Source: Candidatus Nitrotoga sp. BS
GTDB lineage: Bacteria; Pseudomonadota; Gammaproteobacteria; Burkholderiales; Gallionellaceae
DNA: 64,000 nucleotides
Direction of reading: 5' to 3'
NCBI RefSeq assembly: GCF_927797785.1
Contig: NZ_CAKMLL010000056.1
Location: 22,722-86,721 of the forward strand
The notes under the pieces are model-generated. The model worked only from the letters and a program-made list of their open reading frames with translations, made no database searches and was not told where the DNA came from. The translations under genes were made by a program, and so were the position numbers. This document shows positions 29,848 through 37,854 of the stretch, piece by piece; position 1 is the first letter of the stretch; the number at the start of each line of letters is the position of its first letter.

Positions 29848-30534
29848 ATGAAAACTGACTGCATCCGCGCAATGCGCCTGTGGTGGTGGCTGCCACTGCT
29901 TATGTTGATGGCCACCATCGCGTGCGGCATTGCGCTGACTCATTACGGCCCGGCCGGTTTTGATGAACCACTGCTGCTGTGGTTTCGTGTCAGCGGCGAT
30001 ATCGGGCAGCTGGCCGGTCCGCAATGGGCTGCTGCATTTTGGATAGGCTTGACCTGGCTGGGTGATACAGCGCCACGTATCGTCATCGCTAGCTTGACGA
30101 TACTCGGGCTGCTGATTCTGCGCCGCTGGCACAGTGCTTTGTTCATGGCCGGTATTTTGCTCAGCGGCATCGCGCTGTCAACCACGCTCAAGTTCTGGGT
30201 GGGTCGGCCAAGACCGCAATTGGTCACGCATCTGGATCATATCAACTCTCTGAGTTACCCCAGCGGCCATGCCCTGAACAGTACGCTGTTCTATTTGACG
30301 GTGGCATTGATGCTGTCCCCACTTTTGTCACGGCGCGCGGCGCGCTGGACCCTGTACGCTGTTGCAACAATTCTGTCATTGGCGACCGGTGTATCGCGTA
30401 TTGCCCTAGGTATTCACTACCCGACCGACGTGATTGCCGGCTGGGTCATCAGCGTCGCGTGGGTGTGGCTGTGGTTTGCCGTAGCCATGCATTATTGGCC
30501 AAAGGCGCTGCCCCAGTCATCATCCAACCCGTAG
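29848..30534 (+). CDS. Membrane PAP2-family phosphatase (PgpB-like)
   Basis: A 228-residue integral membrane phosphatase with about six hydrophobic helices. The PAP2 motifs are KFWVGRPRPQ, YPSGHALNSTLFY and SRIALGIHYPTDVIAGW, all complete including the catalytic His. Relatives (PgpB, LpxE/LpxT types) remove phosphate from undecaprenyl pyrophosphate, phosphatidylglycerol phosphate or lipid A. A separate uppP (BacA) lies at 44257, so undecaprenyl-pyrophosphate recycling may be shared. The unknown gene at 30570 starts 35 bases downstream. Confidence 0.87.
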   Translation: MKTDCIRAMRLWWWLPLLMLMATIACGIALTHYGPAGFDEPLLLWFRVSGDIGQLAGPQWAAAFWIGLTWLGDTAPRIVIASLTILGLLILRRWHSALFMAGILLSGIALSTTLKFWVGRPRPQLVTHLDHINSLSYPSGHALNSTLFYLTVALMLSPLLSRRAARWTLYAVATILSLATGVSRIALGIHYPTDVIAGWVISVAWVWLWFAVAMHYWPKALPQSSSNP

Positions 30535-30569
30535 CCGCGCTCGGTCAGGATATAAAAATCAGGAGCGTG

Positions 30570-31451
30570 ATGAAATTGAATCGCTGTGCCAATGAGGCCA
30601 CAACCAAGACGAAGCTCGACGAGCCCCATTTTTCAGCAGAGCAATGCGACGCGCTCTTTGCAGCTGTGCTTGTGCATGATGATATTTACCCGGATGCCAA
30701 GCTGCCCGATGCGATTCACCTTGATTACAGCCAGGAGCAGCTAATACAGTGCTACAGGATATGTAGGCAGCTATGGAAAGACAGTGTAGACCGGGAAGAC
30801 TTGATCGAAATCATTAAAAAAATTTATCGTCATCATACCCTTAGTACTGAGGATCAACTCTCGTTCAAGTATCTGCGCGCCAAGATCAAGCACCTGCGTT
30901 TTGCGTATGCGGCTTTTGATGAAAGGCACCGCTATCCCCGGATGTTTCATTGGATGACTGCCATCATGGGCAGCCTGCAGGACGCTTTCAAAAACAAACA
31001 GTATGCCAGCGTGAAACGAATAGCCATTCTTGTTCTTTTTTTCTTGGCACGATTTCCTTATTTTCTGATCAACAAAGAAATAGATAAATTTCAGCCAAGT
31101 ACAAATGAAAGCTTCCACCAGTACCTTCTTGACGAGATTAGCTTTATTCGCTTAAATCTTGCTAAAAAAGCAATCACCAGCAAGGAGTTTCACGAAGTAC
31201 GCAAGGTCATCAGTCGGCTGGTGGCGCTCTACGACAACCTGAAAATTCTTTACCCTTCACCCTATCACGTCAGTATCTCGCAATATCTCAGCACTATCAA
31301 CGGCCTGATGGGGTCCATGCACGACGAACTGATCATTAAAAAGTTTAAAAAAACACAGGACTATTACGCCGACGCGTTTGAGATGCCGGTGGAAATCAGG
31401 CAGCGGCTGGTGACGCTAACTGAAAGATATAAGGTGCCTTGTCTTGTCTAG
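30570..31451 (+). CDS. Unknown helical protein, possibly CHAD-like
   Basis: I do not recognise this 293-residue protein with certainty. It is charged, soluble and predicted mostly alpha-helical. The C-terminal half has EFHEVRKVISRLVALYDNLK and later LSTINGLMGSMHDELIIKKF, which resemble the His-containing helices of CHAD domains (polyphosphate-binding), but the match is weak. The ATG at 30570 (MKLNRCANE) has AGGAG five bases upstream; an upstream open frame to 30459 overlaps the PAP2 gene and is unlikely. Its position after two phosphatases makes a link to phosphate or polyphosphate possible but unproven. A repeat element follows the stop at once. Confidence 0.65.
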   Translation: MKLNRCANEATTKTKLDEPHFSAEQCDALFAAVLVHDDIYPDAKLPDAIHLDYSQEQLIQCYRICRQLWKDSVDREDLIEIIKKIYRHHTLSTEDQLSFKYLRAKIKHLRFAYAAFDERHRYPRMFHWMTAIMGSLQDAFKNKQYASVKRIAILVLFFLARFPYFLINKEIDKFQPSTNESFHQYLLDEISFIRLNLAKKAITSKEFHEVRKVISRLVALYDNLKILYPSPYHVSISQYLSTINGLMGSMHDELIIKKFKKTQDYYADAFEMPVEIRQRLVTLTERYKVPCLV

Positions 31452-31542
31452 CAGCCTGTCGGACTTAAAGGAAATCAGCTACAAATCTGCCCTCGCCCAG
31501 CCGAATTTTCGCTTAGATTTTTCAAATCCGACAGGCTGCTAG
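31448..31542. repeat. 95-bp inverted-repeat element, CTAGCAGCCTGTCGGA family (copy A)
   Basis: CTAGCAGCCTGTCGGA (31448-31463) and TCCGACAGGCTGCTAG (31527-31542) are perfect 16-bp inverted ends. The left end overlaps the stop codon of the preceding gene. Other copies are at 42816-42834 (one end only) and 61466-61675. Confidence 0.8.
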
Positions 31543-31552
31543 AAGCTTGATA

Positions 31553-31567
31553 TTTTAGAGGTGCCCT
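31553..31567. repeat. Solo right end of the AGGGC(A/G)CCTCTA repeat family
   Basis: TTTTAGAGGTGCCCT matches the right end of the element at 54552-54694. It lies 10 bases after repeat copy A, as if two element families inserted side by side. Confidence 0.5.
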
Positions 31568-31571
31568 GTGG

Positions 31572-32669
31572 TCAGTCCGCTAGCACGCCACGTGTGCGCA
31601 GACGTTCCAGTATGGATTTTCCCGCACGTTTGAATGCATCTGCACTATATAGTGGCAATACCCGCGCACGCGCGGCTTGTCCCATGGCGGCCAGGCGCTC
31701 CGGATGGCTTAAGGCCTCAGCCAATGCATTCGCGAGAGCGTTGACGTCACCTGGCGGCAACAGCCAGCCGCTGCGCTCGTGTTCCAGAGAATAGGGGATT
31801 TGTCCCACCGCCGACGCGATGACCGGCAGGCTTGCCTGCATCGCCTCATGTACCGCGATGCAAAAACCTTCCACGCGCGATGGTTGCAGATATAAATGCA
31901 AGCCAGCCAGAAAATCCTGCGGCTGATCAACAAAACCAATCAGGTGAACCTCCGTTATGCCACTGCGTTGCAATGAAGCAGTTATCGCTTCGCGGTCTCG
32001 TCCGTCACCAGCAATCTGAATTTCGAATGGTGTAGACGATTTGAAGCCTCGTTGCTTCAGTAGCACCAGCGCCTCTATCAGGAGATCATATCCTTTTTGC
32101 CTATGCAAGCGTCCCAGACACCCGAATCGCAGGGTTTCTCCCGGCTGCCACGGGCGTGCCTGTGGCGCATCAGGATTGACGGAAAATAAGGGCCACGATG
32201 CCATACGTTCTGGTGGCACACCGAAGCGTTTTGCAGTAATTTCCGTAACCATGTCCGAATCCCCGACCCACATCACAGGGCGTTTGCGCAAAGCATAGAA
32301 CGGCAGCAATCGGGTCCATTTCAGGGTGGCGTTATGCTGCCAGCACACTACGGGTACCGAATATTTTTTTCCGAGCAGCAAACCAATGATGCTGGCGCGC
32401 GCCACCGAGGTCCAGATCAAATCCGGTTTGTAGGTAGCGATTTCATGATCCAGCCAGCGGTAGGCTGCCCAATGGTCTCGGTTACCCCCTTCGCGCACAT
32501 GTACCTGCAATCCGTCTGCCAGCATCGGCGGCAGGGCACGCCCATCGCGCCGGGTAAGGGCAAACACCTCGACGTGCGCGCCAGCGTTGCGCAAGACTCG
32601 AGTGATCGCTGGTATCGGTAGCGGACCGCCGCTGCCTTCAAGTGAACTGGTAACGTATGCAATTTTCAT
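31572..32669 (-). CDS. Glycosyltransferase family 4
   Basis: A 365-residue GT-B glycosyltransferase. The N-terminal half starts MKIAYVTSSLEGSGGP with a Rossmann strand; the C-terminal GT1 domain shows RFGCLGRLHRQKGYDLLIEA, LIGFVDQPQDFLAGLHLYLQ and the E-x7-E type motif SRVEGFCIAVHEAMQASLPV. It probably adds a sugar to a polysaccharide or lipid-linked glycan at the cytoplasmic membrane face. The ATG at 32669 is chosen over one six codons upstream, because family members start at MKIAYV. It is the distal gene of the minus-strand cluster running back to 37105. Confidence 0.88.
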   Translation of the reverse strand: MKIAYVTSSLEGSGGPLPIPAITRVLRNAGAHVEVFALTRRDGRALPPMLADGLQVHVREGGNRDHWAAYRWLDHEIATYKPDLIWTSVARASIIGLLLGKKYSVPVVCWQHNATLKWTRLLPFYALRKRPVMWVGDSDMVTEITAKRFGVPPERMASWPLFSVNPDAPQARPWQPGETLRFGCLGRLHRQKGYDLLIEALVLLKQRGFKSSTPFEIQIAGDGRDREAITASLQRSGITEVHLIGFVDQPQDFLAGLHLYLQPSRVEGFCIAVHEAMQASLPVIASAVGQIPYSLEHERSGWLLPPGDVNALANALAEALSHPERLAAMGQAARARVLPLYSADAFKRAGKSILERLRTRGVLAD

Positions 32670-32793
32670 GTTGAAATCTGTAAGCAATTGGGCAGCGATG
32701 ATCGTATTGTAGCGTCTGCTTCCAATTTTCTGATGAGGACTGGTGTGGTTGGTAGTGCGCTACCCAGACTTTTGCTCTGCTGTAGCGTATCGC

Positions 32794-33900
32794 TTAATTA
32801 TTTTTGTAGGTTTTCAAAAAGTCAGCAGCGATTAGTTGATTTCCGTTTTCATTGAAATGCATGTCACCGTGAAAAAAATTGTTGTTAATTACTTCTTTTT
32901 TGCTGGTTGACCTAATCATGTCAAAGAACGTTGGAAATGAGTTATAAAAATTCGTGCACTTGTCGGTGCAAAAGTTTCTCCATATTTTTACCTGATTGGA
33001 TTCTTCAATATCGTAAAGAATCTGGCTAGGCCAAGGATAAACGCCAATCGAAAGCTTTATGTTATTTGTTTTGCACAAATCATATAGTTTTTGCATTACT
33101 TCAATTGATTTAGCGATGGATCCCTTGACGCCCAACTTACCGTACCCCTCATTTCTGTCATCGAAAGTCCAGGCAGCTCTTCTAAAATCACTTTGATAAA
33201 CTGGGTCAGATAAATCCAGATAATCCACATGGTAATCATGATGCATAATTCCGAAAGCGGAAATGAGTCTATCCTGTAACCCTTTAAGGCCAAAATTCAC
33301 TAATGGAAACATTTTTTGTTTACCTGTGTTCTCAATTGTATCCACTACCTTTCCGTCGACGATCACATAGTTAGCCTCATCCGCAATGTCACTAATATCA
33401 ATATATACAACTACTTCATTGAATTTGTATCCATTTTCAAGAAAGTCTTTCAATTTCAGGTAATAAATGCTTGGCGAATATGACGCAGCACCAAGGTTTG
33501 CAATTTTTTTCCCCGGCAGTTTTTCCGCAATCAACCCAACAAAAGTCTTCTCATAGGGCAAGCCTAGACCTTCCGTAAAGCTGTCGCCCAGAAATCCGAT
33601 GTCGATTTCCTTGTTGTCACTGACTGCTCCACATTTGGATTTTAAACCGTCAGAATTTGTGCAGAATCGGTATTCAGACTGGTTTCGACCTAACCCGTCA
33701 TAATTTGCAGAAAGGGTGTGGTGGTAAACGGGATGGCGAATTTTTATCCCTCTCTCTGCATTATTTCTGGAACTAATCGGAGCTTGTTTAAGAATGGTAT
33801 ACCCTAGAAAATAATCAACCAATAACAGAAGAATGATACTCACCACCAAAACAATGAGACTTTCTTTAGCTGCTCTTGATTTAATCCAACTCATACGCAT
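32794..33900 (-). CDS. SGNH-type hydrolase, membrane-anchored
   Basis: A 368-residue protein with one N-terminal membrane helix (LIVLVVSIILLLLVDYFLG, 15-33) and a large exported domain. The block IDIGFLGDSFTEGLGLPYEK carries the catalytic Ser of the GDS motif. GDMHFNENGNQLIA near the C-terminus carries the Asp-x-x-His pair, so a Ser-His-Asp SGNH esterase fold is likely. Such enzymes remove or transfer acyl groups on cell-surface sugars. The start overlaps the end of the carbamoyltransferase gene by 20 bases. Composition is AT-rich compared with flanking housekeeping genes, suggesting transfer. Confidence 0.8.
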   Translation of the reverse strand: MRMSWIKSRAAKESLIVLVVSIILLLLVDYFLGYTILKQAPISSRNNAERGIKIRHPVYHHTLSANYDGLGRNQSEYRFCTNSDGLKSKCGAVSDNKEIDIGFLGDSFTEGLGLPYEKTFVGLIAEKLPGKKIANLGAASYSPSIYYLKLKDFLENGYKFNEVVVYIDISDIADEANYVIVDGKVVDTIENTGKQKMFPLVNFGLKGLQDRLISAFGIMHHDYHVDYLDLSDPVYQSDFRRAAWTFDDRNEGYGKLGVKGSIAKSIEVMQKLYDLCKTNNIKLSIGVYPWPSQILYDIEESNQVKIWRNFCTDKCTNFYNSFPTFFDMIRSTSKKEVINNNFFHGDMHFNENGNQLIAADFLKTYKNN

Positions 33901-35716
33901 TTTTGTAATCCTTTATCAAAGACATGTCTTGATTTTTCTTTTCAAGAATACAATTTCCCACAGCCAAAAACTCAATGCCTGTTCCCATTAAGCAATTAAA
34001 AGCATCTTCTGGTGTGCAAACGATAGGCTCCCCTCTGACGTTAAAAGAGGTATTCACTATCACCGGACAGCCGGTAATTTCCTTAAATTTTGAAATCAAG
34101 GCATGATATTTTGGGTTGGTTTCTTTGTGTACCGTTTGGATTCTTGCCGAGTAGTCTACATGGGTGATGGCCGGGATTTCTGAACGTGGCACATTGAGTT
34201 TCTCAATACCAAACAATTTTCTCTGTTCTTCCGTCATTTCCAGTTGTTTCTCTTTGGACACCTCCGCCACTAACAACATGTAGGGGCTGTCTTTATCGAG
34301 CTGAAACCATTCAGCAACATCTTCTCTCAATACGCTTGGTGCAAAGGGACGGAAAGATTCTCTGTATTTGACTTTAAGGTTTAATTGCTTTTGCACCAGG
34401 GGTGAGCGAGGGTCGGCGATAATTGAACGCCCTCCCAGCGACCGCGGCCCAAACTCCATTCGGCCTTGATGCCAGCCCACTGCCTTACCATCCGCCAAAG
34501 CTTGAGCAGTCAAATTAATTAACGCTGTGTCACTGACAATTTCAAATTTTGCACCGGCAGCAGTTAACCGCTGTTCAATATCAGCCTGACTGTACTCAGG
34601 ACCAAGATATGCACCCTTCATACTATCCCGAGCATCCACCTTTCGCGGTTGTTTAAGCATCAAATAATGAGCCGCGAGTGCCGCACCAACCGCACCACCT
34701 GCATCACCAGCGGCTGGCTGAATCCAGATATTGTCAAAGATGTTTTCGCCAAGAAGCTTGCCATTCGCCACACAATTCAGCGCAACACCACCGGCAAGGC
34801 ACAAATTCTTTAACCCCGTTGATTGCTTAATCCCCCGCGCAAGCTTGATGACAACTTCTTCTGTGACGACTTGAATTGAAGCAGCAATATCCATCTCACG
34901 CTGGGTTAGGTCAGACTCAGCTTTTCTGGGAGGTGCACCAAATAGTTTGTCAAATTTATCGTTAGTCATTGTTAGACCGATACAATAGTTGAAGTAACTC
35001 ATATCCAAATGGAAGGAGCCATCTTCTTTGATATCAATCAGATTGTCTTTGATGAGGTTGGCGAATCTGGGTTCACCATAGGGAGCCAAGCCCATGACTT
35101 TGTACTCACCGGAATTAACCTTGAATCCGGTGTAATAAGTGAGGGCGGAATAAAGAAGTCCCAGGGAATGAGGGAAGTGAATCTCATTTTTCACGGTAAG
35201 CGTATTACCACGACCAATAGCCAACGATGTGGTCGCCCACTCGCCCACACCATCCATCGTCAAAACTGCAGCGTCCTCAAACGGGGATGGGAAAAACGCC
35301 GATGCAGCATGACTTAAATGATGCTCAGAAAATAAGAGCTTCTTCGACCAATCTATCTCATTTCCACAGCACTCTTTTAGCGCTTTCAGAATGACAGACT
35401 TCTGAAATAGTTTATCTTTTATCCATACAGGTAACGATGTTGCGAAGCTGGTAAAACCCTTGGGTGCAAAGGCCAAATAAGTTTCAAATATCCGCTCAAA
35501 TTTCAGAAAAGGCTTGTCATAAAAAACAACGTAATCGATCCCGCCTGCCGACAGTTTTGCTTCAGTCAGGCAGTATTTAATCGCATTAACAGGGAAAGCA
35601 GAATCATGTTTTTTTCTCGTAAACCGTTCTTCTTGAGCTGCCCCGATAATTTCCCCATCAACCAACAGGCAAGCGGCAGCGTCATGATAGTAAGCCGATA
35701 TTCCTAAAATATTCAT
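33881..35716 (-). CDS. O-carbamoyltransferase, NodU/CmcH/SxtI family
   Basis: A 611-residue enzyme that transfers a carbamoyl group from carbamoyl phosphate, through carbamoyl-AMP, to a hydroxyl of a sugar or small molecule. The N-terminal Kae1-like domain has MNILGISAYYHDAAACLL, SEHHLSHAASAFFPSPFEDA and TMDGVGEWAT; the metal-binding His residues are intact. GGVALNCVANGKLL and DAGGAVGAALAA mark the nucleotide-binding region. The C-terminal domain has HQGRMEFGPRSLGGRSIIAD and NVRGEPIVCTPEDA. It sits directly after SxtK-like and SxtJ-like membrane genes, the same trio order as sxtI neighbours in saxitoxin clusters, so it probably decorates a membrane-linked or surface glycan. Confidence 0.92.
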   Translation of the reverse strand: MNILGISAYYHDAAACLLVDGEIIGAAQEERFTRKKHDSAFPVNAIKYCLTEAKLSAGGIDYVVFYDKPFLKFERIFETYLAFAPKGFTSFATSLPVWIKDKLFQKSVILKALKECCGNEIDWSKKLLFSEHHLSHAASAFFPSPFEDAAVLTMDGVGEWATTSLAIGRGNTLTVKNEIHFPHSLGLLYSALTYYTGFKVNSGEYKVMGLAPYGEPRFANLIKDNLIDIKEDGSFHLDMSYFNYCIGLTMTNDKFDKLFGAPPRKAESDLTQREMDIAASIQVVTEEVVIKLARGIKQSTGLKNLCLAGGVALNCVANGKLLGENIFDNIWIQPAAGDAGGAVGAALAAHYLMLKQPRKVDARDSMKGAYLGPEYSQADIEQRLTAAGAKFEIVSDTALINLTAQALADGKAVGWHQGRMEFGPRSLGGRSIIADPRSPLVQKQLNLKVKYRESFRPFAPSVLREDVAEWFQLDKDSPYMLLVAEVSKEKQLEMTEEQRKLFGIEKLNVPRSEIPAITHVDYSARIQTVHKETNPKYHALISKFKEITGCPVIVNTSFNVRGEPIVCTPEDAFNCLMGTGIEFLAVGNCILEKKNQDMSLIKDYKNAYELD

Positions 35717-35723
35717 TGATCAA

Positions 35724-35873
35724 TTAAAACAGGGTGTAAATAAATGGGGCCAGAACAGAGCCTTGTCCTAAAACAAGCAAGCCACCCAATAAAATGATAA
35801 CGAGAATTATCGGCGCAAGCCAAAGTTTCTTGCGCTTACGTAAAAAAATGAACATCTCTTTTAGAAAGCTCAT
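35724..35873 (-). CDS. Small membrane protein, DUF5989/SxtK-like (49 residues)
   Basis: A 49-residue frame between the carbamoyltransferase and SxtJ-like genes. The peptide starts MSFLKEMFIFLRKRKKLWLA and continues with one hydrophobic helix (PIILVIILLGGLLVLGQGSV), ending APFIYTLF. The ATG at 35873 has GAGGTGGAGAT upstream, a strong ribosome site, and the stop is 7 bases before the carbamoyltransferase start. The basic N-terminus plus single helix is the pattern of the DUF5989 (SxtK-like) proteins that accompany NodU-type carbamoyltransferases. Function is unknown; it may anchor the transferase at the membrane. Its length lets it escape ordinary gene finders. Confidence 0.85.
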   Translation of the reverse strand: MSFLKEMFIFLRKRKKLWLAPIILVIILLGGLLVLGQGSVLAPFIYTLF

Positions 35874-35882
35874 ATCTCCACC

Positions 35883-36284
35883 TCAAAATTGATTTTTAAA
35901 TGATTCGCTATCCGTATTGGTATCTATTGGTCTAATCCAGTATGTTTCTGAATCGGATCTGCGAAGCTTTAATTCATCCCGACCAAATAACCTTGACATT
36001 AACGCAATGGGCGTTAAAAGTCCGAAGAAAATAATGCCTAATACGATCGGGCTTACTACCTTGCCCAATGCATGCCCCAGAAAAAACCACGCTCTGTTTA
36101 AGGGGGTTAGGAGAGACCAGTTTAGAAAGCTCGCGGCCAAAAAAAACAAGCTTATGAGAGAGAAAGAAATTGCCGCTATGGAATAGCCATGCTTAATGTA
36201 GCCATACAGAGCCAAAGCAAAAAAAACGCCTGTAAATAATAAGCCGAATTTTTTATTGGATGGGAGTTGAACGTTCATGTGCAA
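35883..36284 (-). CDS. SxtJ-like membrane protein
   Basis: A 133-residue protein with three to four hydrophobic segments (FGLLFTGVFFALALYGYIKH, ISFSLISLFFLAASFLNWSL, and VVSPIVLGIIFFGLLTPIAL), the central motif LNRAWFFLGHALGKVVSP and an end reading YWIRP. This fits the SxtJ family, found next to carbamoyltransferases in saxitoxin and many surface-polysaccharide clusters. Its stop is 9 bases before the small SxtK-like gene, so the three are co-transcribed. The start may be at 36284 or two codons later (36278). Role unknown; probably part of a membrane complex with the carbamoyltransferase. Confidence 0.82.
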   Translation of the reverse strand: MHMNVQLPSNKKFGLLFTGVFFALALYGYIKHGYSIAAISFSLISLFFLAASFLNWSLLTPLNRAWFFLGHALGKVVSPIVLGIIFFGLLTPIALMSRLFGRDELKLRRSDSETYWIRPIDTNTDSESFKNQF

Positions 36285-36376
36285 CGTATTTCAGTTGTTA
36301 AATATGGTTGATTGAACTAACACGGGCATTATGTATTTCATTTATTAAGAAGCAGACTCCGGCTCGCGGTGCAGCG

Positions 36377-37105
36377 TCAAGTGGTATGGGACGTAAAGCC
36401 ACGTGCGGTGAGTGTGCGGGTCACCGCTGCCTTGGCCGCCGCCAAGACTTCAGCTAATGGCAGAGTGGCATCTACATCGACAATTGGCGCGCCGTTGAAC
36501 TTTAGCAGCGGTATGGCGGCTACCTTGTCGCGCAGTAATTCGCGGCGGTGATCGGGTTTGCGTGCACACGCGGTATCCAAGTCAACATTGAGGCGGATCA
36601 CGAGATCAGGGCGAAAGCTGGTCATCCACTCATAGGCAGCCTGCTCGCGCCGTGCCAGCCAACGCACTACCGCACTGCCTGACGCTGCGGCAGACAAATC
36701 TGTGCTATCTGAAGCGCCAAGCAGATCCAATTGCGGGTAGCGGTCGGTCACGATGATCAGACCCTTACGCCGTAACGCGAGCATGCGCTTAAATCTATAC
36801 AGTCGTCGTAGCAAAAAGGCCATGAGCACCAGTGCGATAAAAACCCCGGGGGCTTTCTTTCTGTCACGCTGGGAGCGGGTTTTGTCGGTCTTGCGCACGA
36901 TTACGCGACCCATCCATGGTCCGACTAGTGGCCATCGGGCTATAGCACGGCCGATATTGCCCGATTGTTTGCCCAAGTGAGCCGTTGCCGCCGGACCATA
37001 GCCGCGCACCCAAGCCAGGATTTCCTCGCTCACAGTGGACTTACCCGATCCATCGCAGCCGATGATGGCAATCAGCGGAGCCAATTCTTTACGGTCAATC
37101 GGCAT
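36377..37105 (-). CDS. Thymidylate-kinase-like P-loop kinase
   Basis: A 242-residue P-loop protein: LIAIIGCDGSGKSTVSEEIL (Walker A), a DRYP block (IVTDRYPQLDLLG) and an RPDLVIRLNVDLDTACARKP strand, which place it in the thymidylate-kinase-like superfamily. It is larger than dTMP kinase, with a basic insert and a hydrophobic patch (VFIALVLMAFLLRRL), and lacks the usual lid arrangement. Similar proteins occur in polysaccharide and lipopolysaccharide clusters where the substrate may be a sugar or lipid intermediate. It is the first gene of the minus-strand surface cluster; no assigned substrate. Confidence 0.75.
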   Translation of the reverse strand: MPIDRKELAPLIAIIGCDGSGKSTVSEEILAWVRGYGPAATAHLGKQSGNIGRAIARWPLVGPWMGRVIVRKTDKTRSQRDRKKAPGVFIALVLMAFLLRRLYRFKRMLALRRKGLIIVTDRYPQLDLLGASDSTDLSAAASGSAVVRWLARREQAAYEWMTSFRPDLVIRLNVDLDTACARKPDHRRELLRDKVAAIPLLKFNGAPIVDVDATLPLAEVLAAAKAAVTRTLTARGFTSHTT

Positions 37106-37854
37106 AATAAAATTTCATCGAAAGTCACGAAAATCGGCTGCCCGGGCCGTACTCAAAAAAGATAACTACCGCGCCAATGACGATACCGCAGATCTGATAA
37201 TCGCGGTGCGCCTTAGGCAATTACTCATGGTCACACGCAAACTCCAACTGATACATGTTATTCATTGGAATGGGCGGCAGGATACGGGGATTCTCAACCG
37301 AACCGACCTCATGAGGCTGACCGGGGCGGCAAGCCGACCCGCATTTTAGAGCAGCATCGTTATCAGCATCAAGATTAAGATATCCTGAAGCTTGCATATT
37401 TCTTATTTTACTATAACTCAACTTTATAGGCGCCCTATAGCCATTCAGCATCAGCAAAAGCGGTTAATAGATATGCAAAAAACGTAACCACTCACCCCTT
37501 AAAAATTATTCAGAAAGTACTTGGCAGGTTTGGGGGGCGCAGCCGGGTTGAAAAATAAAAACAATTTCGAGCATTTTTGCATTGATGGCAGGATTGCGCG
37601 CAGTGTAGACCGTCATGAACAGTCCGCTCATGATGGTCGAACTCATACTTGCCTTCTTTCTGGAGCGCACCCCTAATAAGGAATACGGGAGAGCCCGCCA
37701 TCATCGACAAGCCAGCCGGCAAACATGGCAAAATGGCCAAGTCAGACGCTCCATGATTGCTATCCAAATGGCTTCGGCTGGTGAGTAGTTGTCTTGTTTG
37801 TTCTTAATTTGTTCGATTAATCGAAGATCAAAAATAAAAAAAGGAAAAACGTTA
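37106..37854. other. 749-bp gap with insertion-sequence-like remnant
   Basis: No supported gene. The segment 37485-37536 matches the last bases of the window (63949-64000). A minus frame at 37510-37767 has no start site or recognisable domain and may be the decayed edge of the same element. The final 50 bases hold the cfa promoter area, with AAAGGAAAAACG as its ribosome site. Confidence 0.4.
37485..37536. repeat. IS-end-like repeat, copy 1
   Basis: This stretch starts CGTAACCACTCACCCCTTAA and ends ACTTGGCAGGTTTGGGG. About 40 of 52 positions, allowing one indel, match 63949-64000. Two separated copies of such a conserved end suggest insertion-sequence termini. Confidence 0.6.

Noticed and set aside
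37510..37767. 85-codon minus frame in the gap before cfa
   Set aside because: No start site or domain; runs into the IS-end-like repeat and is probably decayed mobile DNA.
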